This document shows positions 1 through 9,212 of a DNA stretch of 64,000 nt, one piece after another. Within the stretch, counting starts at the first letter, position 1; each line of letters starts with the position of its first letter. This stretch comes from Pseudogemmobacter hezensis (lineage in GTDB: Bacteria; Pseudomonadota; Alphaproteobacteria; Rhodobacterales; Rhodobacteraceae). The notes below the pieces were generated by a model. That model had not been told where the DNA came from and did no database searches. It saw only the letters and a program-made list of their open reading frames with translations. The stretch is from positions 1-64,000 of the forward strand of contig NZ_JABJXT010000008.1 of NCBI RefSeq assembly GCF_013155295.1, given 5' to 3'. The position numbers and the translations under genes were made by a program.

Positions 1-2
1 CG

Positions 3-170
3 TCGCAGGTTCTCTTGAACCGATGGCGTTCACCTGCTCCACTCAAGGCATTCGGGGAACGCATCGCATCACGTGATCCGGATCGCCAAACCGCCGAGGT
101 CCAGATCCGCGTAGCACTCATGAACCGCTTCAATGCACTCGGCACTGCCGAGATCGAACGCGTGGCATGA
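3..170 (+). CDS. possible 3' fragment of an ORF entering from the left edge
   Basis: An open frame runs in from the left edge and stops with TGA at 168-170, giving at least 55 residues. The composition is protein-like (it ends MNRFNALGTAEIERVA) and the third codon positions are moderately GC-rich, somewhat less than in neighbouring genes. I cannot name the family. A competing antisense frame (69-320, minus strand, TTG start, 83 residues) covers the same DNA with similar codon statistics, so the coding strand is uncertain. Positions 171-345 show no other gene. This is the only part of the window that might be a gene remnant or a mobile-element piece. Confidence 0.25.
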   Translation, partial: SQVLLNRWRSPAPLKAFGERIASRDPDRQTAEVQIRVALMNRFNALGTAEIERVA

Positions 171-345
171 ACACTGCGGGGAAAGGGGAGCGTCCGGCCA
201 ATCCACGACTTCTGCAACAATGCCGCTCTCGACATGAACCATAGCTGGATCCTGGAGCGCGAGGCAGAGGTCGGCGTTGCGAAGCTTCTGAATGGCGTAG
301 CGGCGCTTGCCGGCGCACAAGCCCCGTCGCCATTCAGGCTGAGTC

Positions 346-1229
346 CTACAGGATCTGATCGGTCAGCTTCAGACAGGTTTGGATCCTGCCGCTGCGCAGC
401 CCGGAATTGAATGCGGACTCCCTTTGCTGCGAGGTGCCATGTGTGAAGGTATGCGGCATCGGGCGGCGACCGGCGTTTCTTTGCAGCGTATCGTCTCCGA
501 TCTGGCGGGCCGCGTTCAGCGCCTCGTCAAAATCGCCGCTTTCGACCACGCCCAGCGTCTTTTGCGCCTCATGCGCCCAGACGCCCGAGAGGCAATCCGC
601 CTGCAGCTCTATCAGCACCGAGACCTGGTTTGAATCCGTCTCGCTGAGCTGGCGGCGCAGGGTATTGGCACGCCCAAGAATGCCCAGTTCGTTTTGCACA
701 TGGTGGCCGATTTCATGGGCGACCACATAGGCCGCAGCAAAATCGCCACCGGCGCCCAGCTGGCGCTCAAGCGTGGTGAAAAAGGCGGTGTCGAGATAGA
801 CCTTGCGATCTGCCGGGCAATAGAATGGCCCCGTCGCCTCTGACGCGCCACCACAGGGCGACTGGGTTCCATTGCTGAACAGAACCAGCGTCGCCGGGCG
901 ATAGCTCTGGTTCAGCTGGCTGCGAAACAGATCGGCCCAGACGGTTTCGGTGTCGCCCAGCACGACGGAAACGAACTCTCCGGCGGCCTTTTCCTGAGCG
1001 CTCAGTTCCTGGGGAGGATAAGCGCCCTGCCCGCCAGTCTGGCCGCCATCACCAAGCCCGGTCTGGTTCAGAAGCTGGGTCGGATCGACGCCCAGAACCA
1101 GCGCAATGACAAAGACCGCAACCAGGCCAAGGCCCCCGACACCGGCGGCCCCGCCCGTGCGCATGCCAGTGCCACGCTGACCGCGGCGATCCTCGACATT
1201 GTTGCTGCCGCGGCGGCCTTTCCATTGCA
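346..1229 (-). CDS. neutral zinc metallopeptidase (YpfJ family)
   Basis: A membrane-anchored putative zinc protease of the YpfJ/neutral zinc metallopeptidase family, about 294 residues. Starting at the ATG at 1229, the N-terminus is basic and Gly/Arg-rich (residues 1-25). One hydrophobic anchor follows (GLVAVFVIALVLG), then a periplasmic domain carrying the zincin motif VVAHEIGHHVQ. The two His of HExxH bind zinc and the Glu is catalytic. The frame stays open upstream to 1524, but those extra residues look random and the family normally begins MxWxGRRxSxNVEDRRG, so the internal start is preferred. The gene is divergent from dsbB. The physiological substrate of the family is not known to me. 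Confidence 0.88.
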
Positions 1230-1501
1230 TCCTGGTCACTCCAACTGAAATCTTCGCCAAATCTAGCGGGCGCGCCCGTGCTGGGAAAGCCCTGATTGCG
1301 GTCTGTCCAACGCTGCTTTCCCCGGTTTTCCCGGCGCGGACAGGCCCCGGCGAATTGCCCTGACGTGGCAAAGTGGCGCTTTCTGGCCCCTGCCCCCGTG
1401 TCACGCCAGAGTGATCAGTGCATTGCGATCCCTTTCCCTTTGCGCGGCACAGGCCTATGCATGACGCGAAAACCGCGAAAACAAGGAAAGCGAGGGCGGA
1501 T

Positions 1502-1969
1502 ATGGGCCTGAAATCTTCTGCCATTACTGTGGCCGGGCTGGGCTCTGCGGCACTGCTGGCCGGGGCCTTTGCGTTTCAGTATATCGGCGGGCTGCACCCG
1601 TGCCAGCTGTGTCTGTGGCAGCGCTGGCCCCATGCGGCGGCGGTGGTGATCCTGCTGGCCTGGGCTGTAACGCGCTGGCGGATCTGGCCCTGGCTGGGGG
1701 CATTGGCGGCCCTGGCGACAGCCGGGATCGGCTTTTTCCATGCGGGTGTCGAGCAGGGCTGGTGGGAATTTGCCTCGACCTGCACGCAAGGCTCCGTTGC
1801 CGGGATATCGGCATCGGATCTGATGAACCCTGGCCTGGCGTCTGCCCCGGTTATCCGCTGCGACGCGATTGCATGGTCGTTTATCGGTCTTTCAATGGCG
1901 GCCTGGAATGCGATTGCCTCCCTTGGGCTGGCCTTCCTTTGGCTTTTCGCGGCCAGCCGCCGCGACTGA
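1502..1969 (+). CDS. dsbB: disulfide bond formation protein B (DsbB family)
   Basis: An inner-membrane quinone-linked oxidase that reoxidises DsbA. The protein is about 155 residues with four hydrophobic helices. The first periplasmic loop carries the redox pair CQLC followed by WQRW, as in the family. A second loop holds two further cysteines (STCTQG and VIRCDA), the expected second pair. The start at 1502 places the first helix at the N-terminus. In-frame ATGs at 1418 and 1457 would add a charged extension that lacks family character. No DsbA gene lies nearby. Confidence 0.88.
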   Translation: MGLKSSAITVAGLGSAALLAGAFAFQYIGGLHPCQLCLWQRWPHAAAVVILLAWAVTRWRIWPWLGALAALATAGIGFFHAGVEQGWWEFASTCTQGSVAGISASDLMNPGLASAPVIRCDAIAWSFIGLSMAAWNAIASLGLAFLWLFAASRRD

Positions 1970-2031
1970 GAAAGTGTCCGGATCTGGCGGGCTTATGACC
2001 CGCCAGCATTGGGGCGAAGGCGGTGACAGCC

Positions 2032-3258
2032 TCAGATCGTTGCGGTGACGGGGGCGCGGTTGAAAAGCCGCGCATGTTCCTGGATCGCAAAACGGTCGGT
2101 CATCCCGGCGACATAATCGGCCACGATCCGCGCCAGAAGCGTCTCATCGCCTGCGGCCCTGATGTCTTCCTGCCATTCGGCGGGCAAAAGCGCCGGGTCG
2201 TTCATGAAAAGCGGGAAAAGATCATCCATCACGCCTGTCACCTTCGCCCGCACCTCCATCACGGAAGGGGCGCGATACATGCGCTGGAACAGGAAACTGC
2301 GCACCGCTTTCAGCTCCTGGTAAAGCGGTTTCGAGAAGCGGATGATCGTCGTGCCCATATGGCGGATCTCATCCACCGATTGCGGCTGCGCGGCCTCAAG
2401 CCGGTTTTGCGCGACATGGATCACGTCTTCGACCATCCGGCCAAAGACCCGGCGCAGCGCCTCATGACGGCGGCGCATGCGGTCGAGGCCCGGGTATAGC
2501 TCATCCACTGCGCGGAAAGCCGGGCCTGCAACGGGCAGCTCCATCAGGTCTTCTTCGGTGAAAAGGCCCGAGCGCAGACCGTCATGCAGATCGTGATGCG
2601 AATAGGCGACATCATCGGCGATGGCCGCCACCTGAGCCTCGGCGCTGGCATGGGTGGACAGTTCCAGATCCCAGGCGCGGTTCACCTCATCCAGCGCATA
2701 GGGCAGATGGTCAGGGTCGTGCTTGTGCTTTTCATCGGCATTGGGGCCGATCACCGGGCCATTGTGTTTGGCGATGCCTTCCAGCGTCTCCCAGGTCAGG
2801 TTCAGCCCGTCAAAGCCCGCGTAATGGCGTTCAAGCCTAGTGACGATACGCAGCGCCTGGGCGTTGTGGTCAAAGCCGCCATAGGGCTGCATCAGCCGCG
2901 CCAGCGCATCCTCTCCGGTATGGCCGAAAGGCGTATGGCCCAGATCATGGGCAAGCGCGATCGCCTCGGCCAGATCGGTGTTCAGCCCAAGCACGCCCGA
3001 GATCGTGCGCGCCACCTGCGCCACCTCGATCGAGTGGGTCAGACGGGTGCGGTAATAATCGCCCTCATGTTCGACAAAGACCTGGGTCTTGTGCTTGAGG
3101 CGCCGAAAGGCCGAAGAATGGATGATCCGATCCCGGTCACGCTGAAACGGCGAGCGGAACGTGCTCATTCCTTCGTCATGAAGCCGTCCATGCGAGGCTT
3201 CGGGCTGGCAGGCATAGGGGGCGAGCATAAGGTCTGCTTCCGGGCTTGTGGGGCGCAT
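2032..3258 (-). CDS. dgt: dGTP triphosphohydrolase-like HD protein
   Basis: A deoxyguanosinetriphosphate triphosphohydrolase-like protein of up to 408 residues that cleaves dNTPs to nucleoside and triphosphate. The N-terminal signature (SPFQRDRDRIIHSSAFRRLK) and the metal-binding HD domain are present: RLTHSIEVAQ, then AHDLGHTPFGHTG, with the paired H-D residues. Length fits the shorter bacterial Dgt-like class. Two starts are credible: ATG at 3258 (AGGAAG just upstream) and ATG at 3228, giving MLAPYA, a common beginning for rhodobacteral homologues (GGAAG also upstream). It is divergent from erpA, with 48-78 bp between the starts, so the promoters must overlap or be adjacent. Confidence 0.93.
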   Translation of the reverse strand: MRPTSPEADLMLAPYACQPEASHGRLHDEGMSTFRSPFQRDRDRIIHSSAFRRLKHKTQVFVEHEGDYYRTRLTHSIEVAQVARTISGVLGLNTDLAEAIALAHDLGHTPFGHTGEDALARLMQPYGGFDHNAQALRIVTRLERHYAGFDGLNLTWETLEGIAKHNGPVIGPNADEKHKHDPDHLPYALDEVNRAWDLELSTHASAEAQVAAIADDVAYSHHDLHDGLRSGLFTEEDLMELPVAGPAFRAVDELYPGLDRMRRRHEALRRVFGRMVEDVIHVAQNRLEAAQPQSVDEIRHMGTTIIRFSKPLYQELKAVRSFLFQRMYRAPSVMEVRAKVTGVMDDLFPLFMNDPALLPAEWQEDIRAAGDETLLARIVADYVAGMTDRFAIQEHARLFNRAPVTATI

Positions 3259-3306
3259 TCGGGCTTCCTATATTCGCAGAACGCGCTGAAAGATACCGGA
3301 ACAGCC

Positions 3307-3669
3307 ATGGAACTTACGCTTCCCCCCGATGCCGCCCCCTTTGCTGACGCCCTGCCCCGCGTCACCGACCGTGCTTTCGCGCGGCTGGCCGAGATTGCCG
3401 AAATCACCGGCGAGGCGCAGCCCCTGCGCATCGGCGTGCTTGGCGGTGGCTGCTCGGGGTTCCAGTATGAGATCGTGCTGGGCCAGGCGGGCCCTGAGGA
3501 TCTGGTCTTTGAGAAAGACGGCCAGCGGGTGCTGGTCGATCCGGTCTCGCTGCCCTTCCTGCAAAACGCGGTGATCGACTTCACCGAAGAGCTGATCGGG
3601 GCGCGCTTCGTGATCGAGAACCCGAATGCATCAAGCAGCTGCGGCTGCGGCACCTCTTTCTCGATCTGA
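3307..3669 (+). CDS. erpA: iron-sulfur cluster insertion protein (HesB/IscA family)
   Basis: A 120-residue A-type carrier that passes Fe-S clusters to apo-proteins. The three conserved cysteines are present: C49 in GGGCSGFQYE and C112/C114 in the C-terminal CGCGTSF motif. The frame stays open far upstream over the dgt gene, but the ATG at 3307 gives a family-sized protein, and the residues before it read antisense to dgt. An ErpA/IscA divergent from dgt is a familiar alphaproteobacterial arrangement. The exact A-type subclass (ErpA versus IscA) is inferred, as no isc/suf genes are in view. Confidence 0.9.
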   Translation: MELTLPPDAAPFADALPRVTDRAFARLAEIAEITGEAQPLRIGVLGGGCSGFQYEIVLGQAGPEDLVFEKDGQRVLVDPVSLPFLQNAVIDFTEELIGARFVIENPNASSSCGCGTSFSI

Positions 3670-3721
3670 GCGGTTTGGCTGATTTTCCTGGCTGGCTGCG
3701 CCAAGGGATTGCCTGATCGGG

Positions 3722-4567
3722 TCAGGGTTCTTTGCAGCTTTCGGTCTCATAGATTCCCTCGACAAGGTTGCGGGTGAAACTGTCGTCCAGCCAGGCCAGC
3801 GCCCGCATCCGCAGGGATAAAGCCGGAAACTCATAGCTTTGCTCAACCTGGCAGCCGATTGCCCGGTCTGTGAGACTGGTCGTAAGCCTGCCCTCGGGGT
3901 TCAGCAGCTTTTGCGCGATTTCCGGGCTGGCCCGCCAGCGGATAATCACCTGATCCGGCCGGTCCAGGCTTTCGATCTCAGCCTCCATACGGGCGTGGAT
4001 ATTTGCGGCAGAGAGATAGCTGAAACTCCTCCCCGGCTCGATCCATTTAAACTCTCCGATCCTGCGACTCAGGGCCCCCACATTGCAATCAGGAGTGGGC
4101 GCCAGCCACGGCCAGAGCCTGTCTCGCTCAAGGCGGCTGTTCGCACGCGCAAGCACGGTAACCTGAGGCCCCGCCCCTCTGCCGCGGCCAGGTGTGATGG
4201 CAATCCACAACAAAGTGCCATACAGAATTGACCACAGAATGGCCTTAAAAAGAAGCGAGTCGGGCAAGAGCCAGTAATTGTCCAGGACCGCTACAGGCAA
4301 CAGCCCCACAGTCATGACGCTGAGAACATCAGGTATCCAGCGGATTGCGGGCACCACCGCCGCAAGGCAGCTGGCAAGGAGTCCAATCCCCATGGCGAGG
4401 CCAGCGCTTCGAAGCAGAATCCCGGGCATGACCTCATCCGGGGCCAACTTGCCGTCGGGCCTGAGCAGCGAAAGCCACAGGGCGGCGGCAATGACCACAA
4501 CGCTGACGAATACAAAAGACCGGCGGCGGTTCAGCCAGAGCCGCAGCCCGAAGATCTTCCATGTCAT
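3722..4567 (-). CDS. hypothetical membrane protein with C-terminal soluble domain
   Basis: A 281-residue protein that I do not recognise. The start at 4567 (MTWKIFGLRLWLNRRR) gives a positive-inside N-terminus followed by four hydrophobic segments at roughly residues 17-35, 52-74, 80-95 and 106-124. A soluble region of about 150 residues follows, with no motif I can place, containing two Cys (DCNVGA and AIGCQV) and ending ETESCKEP. The frame is open upstream to 5500 but overlaps rluE and the cupin gene there, so the longer form is rejected. The gene is convergent with erpA (52 bp gap) and divergent from rluE. Confidence 0.62.
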   Translation of the reverse strand: MTWKIFGLRLWLNRRRSFVFVSVVVIAAALWLSLLRPDGKLAPDEVMPGILLRSAGLAMGIGLLASCLAAVVPAIRWIPDVLSVMTVGLLPVAVLDNYWLLPDSLLFKAILWSILYGTLLWIAITPGRGRGAGPQVTVLARANSRLERDRLWPWLAPTPDCNVGALSRRIGEFKWIEPGRSFSYLSAANIHARMEAEIESLDRPDQVIIRWRASPEIAQKLLNPEGRLTTSLTDRAIGCQVEQSYEFPALSLRMRALAWLDDSFTRNLVEGIYETESCKEP

Positions 4568-4687
4568 CGCGCACCTTTGACGTAACCAAACCAGCCGATT
4601 GCCAAGACTGGCATGCCTGCGCGACAAACTGAACCCTTTGGCCAAATGGGCGCTTTTCGCCACCCGCGCCGCATGCAAGATAACACC

Positions 4688-5233
4688 ATGTCCCGCATTA
4701 TCCTTCTGAACAAACCCTATGACATGCTCTGCCAGTTCACCGATCTGAAGAGCCCCAGCCCACGCCCGACGCTGTCTGCGGTGCTTGATCAGCCTGGCGT
4801 CTATCCTGCCGGGCGGCTGGACCGCGACTCTGAGGGGCTGGTGGTGCTGACCGATGATGGGCGGCTGCAGGCGCGGATCTCGGATCCAAAGCACAAGACC
4901 GAAAAGACCTATTACGCCCAGGTCGAGGGCAGCCCCGATCAGGCGGCACTTTCGGCGCTGGAAAAGGGCGTCATCCTTAACGACGGCCCTACCCTGCCCG
5001 CCCGTGCGCGCATAATTCAGGCACCCGACTGGCTTTGGCCGCGTGACCCGCCGATCCGGGTCAGAAAATCCGTGCCTGATGCCTGGATTGAGCTTACCAT
5101 ACGTGAAGGGCGCAATCGTCAGGTCCGCCGGATGACGGCGGCGGTTGGCCTGCCCACGCTGCGCCTGATCCGCTGGCGCGTCGGTGACTGGACCCTGGCC
5201 GGTATTTCTCCGGGGCGTTGGAGGGAAATATGA
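4688..5233 (+). CDS. rluE: 23S rRNA pseudouridine synthase, RluE-like
   Basis: A pseudouridine synthase of the RsuA/RluE family, about 181 residues. RluE modifies helix 89 of 23S rRNA in E. coli. The catalytic motif is clear: [14 protein letters not shown], with the aspartate of RLD as nucleophile. Family motifs [13 protein letters not shown] and [11 protein letters not shown] follow. It lacks the N-terminal S4 domain of RsuA/RluB, which fits RluE. The start at 4688 ([13 protein letters not shown]) is chosen, with 4673 as an in-frame alternative. Its stop overlaps the next start by ATGA, so the two genes are probably translationally coupled. Confidence 0.9.
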   Translation: MSRIILLNKPYDMLCQFTDLKSPSPRPTLSAVLDQPGVYPAGRLDRDSEGLVVLTDDGRLQARISDPKHKTEKTYYAQVEGSPDQAALSALEKGVILNDGPTLPARARIIQAPDWLWPRDPPIRVRKSVPDAWIELTIREGRNRQVRRMTAAVGLPTLRLIRWRVGDWTLAGISPGRWREI

Positions 5234-5679
5234 GCCTGGCGGGGATTGGCGCAGATGCGGCCGCAAATGTCGCCACGAAGCTGATCGCACAGCTGGGCCT
5301 GCAGCCCCATCCCGAGGGCGGCTGGTATCGTGAAACCTGGCGCGGCCCGGCACGTGAGGGGCGCTCGGTCGGATCTGCGATCCTGTTTTTGCTGCGCGCG
5401 GGCGAGCGCAGCCACTGGCACCGCGTCGATGCAGATGAGATCTGGCATTGGCATGCGGGGGCGCCGCTGCAGATCCTGATGGGCGAGCGAAGGGCCGCAA
5501 CGCAAATCCTGGGCCCCGATGTGCTTGCCGGCCAGCAGTGTCAGCTGATCGTGCCAGCAGGCTGGTGGCAAAGCGCCGAGACCAGCGGCGCCTGGTCGCT
5601 GATGTCCTGCACCGTCAGCCCCGGCTTTCGCTTTGAGGGTTATGAGCTGGCCCCGGTTGGCTGGGCCCTGCCCGTCTGA
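5230..5679 (+). CDS. cupin_5 (DUF985) domain protein
   Basis: A small cupin of the DUF985 family, about 149 residues. Typical family features are visible: an N-terminal region [11 protein letters not shown], then the barrel with [16 protein letters not shown], whose histidines could bind a metal or sugar-like ligand, and the C-terminal [10 protein letters not shown] motif. The ATG at 5230 overlaps the rluE stop (ATGA) and has GGAGGGAA upstream. An ATG at 5218 is also in frame but lies before that ribosome site. Function in the family is unknown; coupling to an rRNA modification gene may be only positional. Confidence 0.87.
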   Translation: MSLAGIGADAAANVATKLIAQLGLQPHPEGGWYRETWRGPAREGRSVGSAILFLLRAGERSHWHRVDADEIWHWHAGAPLQILMGERRAATQILGPDVLAGQQCQLIVPAGWWQSAETSGAWSLMSCTVSPGFRFEGYELAPVGWALPV

Positions 5680-5866
5680 AAGCCGCCCATCAGGGGTATG
5701 CCCGCGAAAATGCGGCCCCAGTTAAGGCTGCCCCAGAAATCCGCACTGGCCATTCGCATCGGCCGGCCGCCCGGCCAGGCAGAGCAGCGCCCGAAATCCG
5801 GGTTGAACTTGTATCCGTCACAAGATCAGATCTCGCCGGGATGCGCTATGCACGATAGGGGAAGCT

Positions 5867-6829
5867 ATGGAACCGCGTCAAACACCCCAGCCCGTGTTGC
5901 AACCTGTGTCGCAGCCCCTGTCTCAGCCCGGCCAAAGCCCTGACAGCGGCGACAGCCTTTCGGGCTTTCTCTACGCCCTCGGTGCCTATGTGCTTTGGGG
6001 TTTCCTGCCGCTTTACATGAAGCAACTCGACCAGGTCTCTCCGGTTGAGGTGGTGGCGCATCGGGTGATCTGGGCGCTGCCTGTGGCCTTTCTGGTGCTG
6101 GCGCTGACGGGGCGGATCTCAGGGCTGAAGGCGGCCTTGCGCAACCCGGCCATGCTGGGAATGGCAATGGTGACGGCGGGGCTTTTGTCGCTGAACTGGG
6201 GCCTATACGTCTGGGCAATCGCCTCAGGCCGGGCGCTGGATGCGGCGCTGGGCTATTACATCAACCCGCTTTTCTCGGTTCTGCTGGGGCGTATCCTGCT
6301 GGGCGAACGGCTCAGCTCCGTGCAATGGCTGGCCATTGCCTCGGCCGCAATCGGCGTGGTGATCCTGACGGTTGAGGCCGGGCGTCTGCCCTTCCTTGCC
6401 CTGGGGATGACGCTGACCTGGGGCATCTATGCCTATTTCAAAAAGAGCCTGCCCATCGGCCCCAATCAGGGCTTTGCGCTTGAGGTGCTGGTGCTCCTGA
6501 TCCCGGCCCTGGTGGTCATCACCTGGTTCGGCATAAGCGGCCGGATGGTCTTCCTGCATGGCCCGGGCTGGCAAAGCCTGATGCTGGTGCTGCTGGGGCT
6601 GGTCACCGCCGGGCCGCTGATCCTTTACGCCAATGGCGCCAAGCGGCTGCGGCTGACCACGATTGCAATGATGCAATATATAGCGCCGACCATGATCTTC
6701 CTGATCGCGGTTTTCGTATTCAACGAGGCATTCAGCATGATCAAGCTGGTGGCTTTTGGCTTTATCTGGCTGGCTCTGGTTATCTACACCGCCTCGATGC
6801 TCAGGCGCGGCAGGAAAGCCCTCGCCTGA
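5867..6829 (+). CDS. rarD: EamA-family transporter RarD
   Basis: An inner-membrane drug/metabolite-superfamily permease of the RarD type, about 320 residues. After a Gln/Pro-rich 30-residue N-terminus there are ten hydrophobic segments in two EamA repeats. RarD hallmarks are present: YVLWGFLPLY and HRVIWALPVAF, then NWGLYVWAI and ALGYYINPL in the first half, and YIAPTMIFLIAVF near the end. The substrate is unknown for most members. The Gln-Pro repeats (QPVLQPVSQPLSQPGQ) are encoded by a short degenerate DNA repeat at the 5' end. Confidence 0.9.
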   Translation: MEPRQTPQPVLQPVSQPLSQPGQSPDSGDSLSGFLYALGAYVLWGFLPLYMKQLDQVSPVEVVAHRVIWALPVAFLVLALTGRISGLKAALRNPAMLGMAMVTAGLLSLNWGLYVWAIASGRALDAALGYYINPLFSVLLGRILLGERLSSVQWLAIASAAIGVVILTVEAGRLPFLALGMTLTWGIYAYFKKSLPIGPNQGFALEVLVLLIPALVVITWFGISGRMVFLHGPGWQSLMLVLLGLVTAGPLILYANGAKRLRLTTIAMMQYIAPTMIFLIAVFVFNEAFSMIKLVAFGFIWLALVIYTASMLRRGRKALA

Positions 6830-6874
6830 GAATCCCACGCCTGAGCCGCTGTGTTTTTCACACCATGGGCGGGC

Positions 6875-7858
6875 TTAATGCGCCGCATGGGCCTTGCCGC
6901 TCAGCTTTGACCACAGCGGCAGGATCACTTTGGCTACGACCGGGATCAGCAAGGCCCCCAGCAGCACCCCGATCACCCCATCCAGCGCGGCGGTGACCAG
7001 CCATTCGACCAGGCCCGCCACCTGCGGCACCATAGCTGCGGCTTTCGCGGCCAGATCGCGGATCACCTCATAGGGCAAGGCCCACAGATGGGTGACCTCC
7101 AGCCCATGCACGACGATATTGCCGCCGACCCAGGCCATAGCCGCCGTGCCCACCACCGAAAGCACGCGCAGCAGCACTGGCATGCCGCGCAACAGCCCAC
7201 GCCCAAGCGCACGCACAGGCGCAAGCCGCCCGCCAGAGGCAAGGTGCAGCCCGACATCATCCATTTTGACGATCATCGCCACCGCCCCATAGACCGCGAT
7301 GGTGATCAGCGTGCCAACCACAGCCAGCACCACCGCCTTCATCCACAGCTCGGGGGTGTCGATCGTCGAAAGCGCAATCGTCATGATCTCAGCCGAGAGG
7401 ATGAAGTCCGTCTTGATCGCGCCTGCGATCTTTTCCTCTTCCAGCGCCAGCGCGTCACCTTGCGAAGCCCCCTCATCCGCCGCAGACGAATGGGCCGGCG
7501 CATGGGCGAAAAAGGCGTGATACAGCTTTTCCGCCGCTTCAAAGCACAGATAGGCCCCGCCCAGCATCAGCAAGGGCGTGATGACAACCGGCAAAAACGC
7601 ATCAAGCGCCAGCAGCAAAGGCAAAAGGATCAAAAGCTTGTTGCGCAAAGAGCCCCGGGTGATGCGCCATATGATCGGCAGCTCGCGGGCGGGCTGAAAC
7701 CCGGTCACATATTTCGGCGTCACGGCGGCATCATCAATCACCACCCCCGCCGCCTTGCTGCCAGCCTTCAGCGTCGCCGCCGCGACATCATCGACCGACG
7801 CCGCCGCAACCTTGGCAATCGCCGCCACATCATCCAACAGCGCCAGAAGTCCGCTCAT
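6875..7858 (-). CDS. DUF808 family inner-membrane protein (YedI-like)
   Basis: An integral membrane protein of the DUF808/YedI family, about 327 residues. The N-terminus from the ATG at 7858 (MSGLLALLDDVAAIAKVAA) is the diagnostic DUF808 start, followed by AAGVVIDDAAVTPKYV and ITRGSLRNKL. Several hydrophobic helices follow, and the C-terminal region carries GALLIPVVAKVILPLW. The frame continues upstream to 8071, but those residues lack family character. It is convergent with rarD (46 bp) and divergent from the gap locus. Function is unknown. Confidence 0.9.
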   Translation of the reverse strand: MSGLLALLDDVAAIAKVAAASVDDVAAATLKAGSKAAGVVIDDAAVTPKYVTGFQPARELPIIWRITRGSLRNKLLILLPLLLALDAFLPVVITPLLMLGGAYLCFEAAEKLYHAFFAHAPAHSSAADEGASQGDALALEEEKIAGAIKTDFILSAEIMTIALSTIDTPELWMKAVVLAVVGTLITIAVYGAVAMIVKMDDVGLHLASGGRLAPVRALGRGLLRGMPVLLRVLSVVGTAAMAWVGGNIVVHGLEVTHLWALPYEVIRDLAAKAAAMVPQVAGLVEWLVTAALDGVIGVLLGALLIPVVAKVILPLWSKLSGKAHAAH

Positions 7859-8171
7859 GTCACACCTGTAAATCTCTGCAGCACCCTGTGTCGGGGAATC
7901 ACCGTGCCACAGCAAGGGGGAGCGTGGAAAAGATGCTCCCCTTCCCTGGTATCCGCCGCCTGCCCGCCCCTTCGGGCCGATCTGCGGGCAGGCGGGCTGG
8001 CGCAAAACGGGCGGATCGCCGCCACTGTTACCGCAAGCGCTAGCGCAAACATCTCTGGTTTGCGCTAACATGATGAAATTGCGTCGTTTTTATGCTTTGA
8101 ATATGGGGGCGGCACGGCTAGGGACAATCAAACCCAGGGCCAGCATGCCCCCTCAACCGGAGATGCAGCAG
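7859..8171. other. 313-bp intergenic region between DUF808 gene and first gap gene
   Basis: There is no gene here. The right part holds two 14-bp operator-like sites (8026-8039 and 8057-8070) and a 10-bp perfect inverted repeat, TAGCGCAAAC/GTTTGCGCTA, at 8041-8067. The left part has only imperfect GC-rich repeats. The promoter of the first gap gene should lie between about 8060 and 8150, an AT-richer stretch; I cannot fix its -10/-35 elements with confidence. Confidence 0.6.
8026..8070. promoter_or_regulatory. paired LacI-type operator candidates upstream of gapB-like gene
   Basis: Two sites resemble the palindrome TGTTAGCGCTAACA: TGTTACCGCAAGCG at 8026-8039 (10 of 14) and GGTTTGCGCTAACA at 8057-8070 (12 of 14). 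Their starts are 31 bp apart, close to three helical turns. A related site precedes the second gap gene (9397-9410, 13 of 14) and another precedes glk (30982-30995, 12 of 14). LacI-family regulators of central carbon metabolism, such as CceR of Rhodobacter sphaeroides, use palindromes of this general kind. The link to a specific regulator is inference. Confidence 0.55.
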
Positions 8172-9173
8172 ATGACAATCACCGTCGGTATCAACGGATT
8201 TGGCCGGATTGGCCGCTGCACCCTTGCCCATATCGCCGAATCGAACCGCAATGATGTGCAGGTGGTTGCCATCAATGCGACCGGCCCGATTGAGACCAAT
8301 GCGCATCTTCTGAAATACGACTCGGTCCATGGCCGCTTTCCGGGCACGGTAAAGGTTGAGGGCGGCGCGCTGGATCTGGGCCGCGGCCCGATCCGGGTGA
8401 TGTCGACCTACAACCCCGAAGAGCTGGACTGGGAGGGCGTCGATGTCGTCCTGGAATGCACCGGCAACTTCAATGAGCGCAGCAAGGCCGCCGTTCATCT
8501 GGGGCGTGGTGCCAAGCGTGTTCTGGTCTCTGCCCCGGCGAAGAATGCCGATCTGACGGTGGTTTACGGGGTCAATCACCGCTCGCTTCTGCCCGAGCAT
8601 CTGGTGGTCTCGAACGGGTCCTGCACCACGAATTGCCTGGCGCCGCTGGCCAAGGTTCTTAATGACACGATCGGGATCGAATCCGGGATCATGACCACGA
8701 TCCACTCTTACACCGGGGATCAGCCGACGCTCGATCGCCGCCATTCAGACCTTTACCGGGCGCGTTCGGCCGCAATGGCGATGATCCCGACTTCGACCGG
8801 GGCTGCGAAAGCGCTCGGCGAGGTGCTGCCGGAACTGAAGGGCAAGCTGGATGGATCCGCCATCCGCGTGCCGACGCCGAATGTCTCGGCGGTCGATCTG
8901 ACCTTTATCGCCGCGAAATCCGTCACCGCCGAAGAGGTAAACCAGATCGTGCGCGAGGCCGCGCAGGGCTATATGGGCATGGTCATGGCCTATGATCCGG
9001 AACCCAAGGTTTCAATCGATTTTAATCATACTCCGCAATCATCGATCTTCGCACCGGATCAGACGCGGGTGGTTGGCCGTTCCGTTCGCGTTCTGGCATG
9101 GTATGACAATGAATGGGGTTTCTCCTGCCGGATGGTCGATGTGGCGGCGGCAATGGGGCGCCTTGCTGGCTAA
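8172..9173 (+). CDS. gap: type I glyceraldehyde-3-phosphate dehydrogenase, possibly NADP-preferring
   Basis: GAPDH of about 333 residues: NAD(P)-dependent interconversion of glyceraldehyde-3-phosphate and 1,3-bisphosphoglycerate. The dinucleotide motif [10 protein letters not shown] and the active site SNGSCTTNCLAP (catalytic Cys) are intact, as is WYDNEWG near the end. Unlike its neighbour, the residue after the second beta-strand that normally binds the NAD ribose is Ala36 (VVAINATGP) rather than Asp. The same Asp loss occurs in GapB-type enzymes that favour NADP. The start at 8172 has GGAG upstream; the longer open frame to 8070 is not family-like. It heads a gap-microprotein-gap cluster under paired operator-like sites. 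Confidence 0.93.
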   Translation: MTITVGINGFGRIGRCTLAHIAESNRNDVQVVAINATGPIETNAHLLKYDSVHGRFPGTVKVEGGALDLGRGPIRVMSTYNPEELDWEGVDVVLECTGNFNERSKAAVHLGRGAKRVLVSAPAKNADLTVVYGVNHRSLLPEHLVVSNGSCTTNCLAPLAKVLNDTIGIESGIMTTIHSYTGDQPTLDRRHSDLYRARSAAMAMIPTSTGAAKALGEVLPELKGKLDGSAIRVPTPNVSAVDLTFIAAKSVTAEEVNQIVREAAQGYMGMVMAYDPEPKVSIDFNHTPQSSIFAPDQTRVVGRSVRVLAWYDNEWGFSCRMVDVAAAMGRLAG

Positions 9174-9212
9174 GACCCGGGCTAAGGTCCCGGAATGACC
9201 CGGGAGACCTGA

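Noticed and set aside
2584-3306. Open frame upstream of the erpA start, read in frame with it
   Set aside because: It is the complement of dgt; the extra residues are not family-like and the ATG at 3307 gives the normal length.
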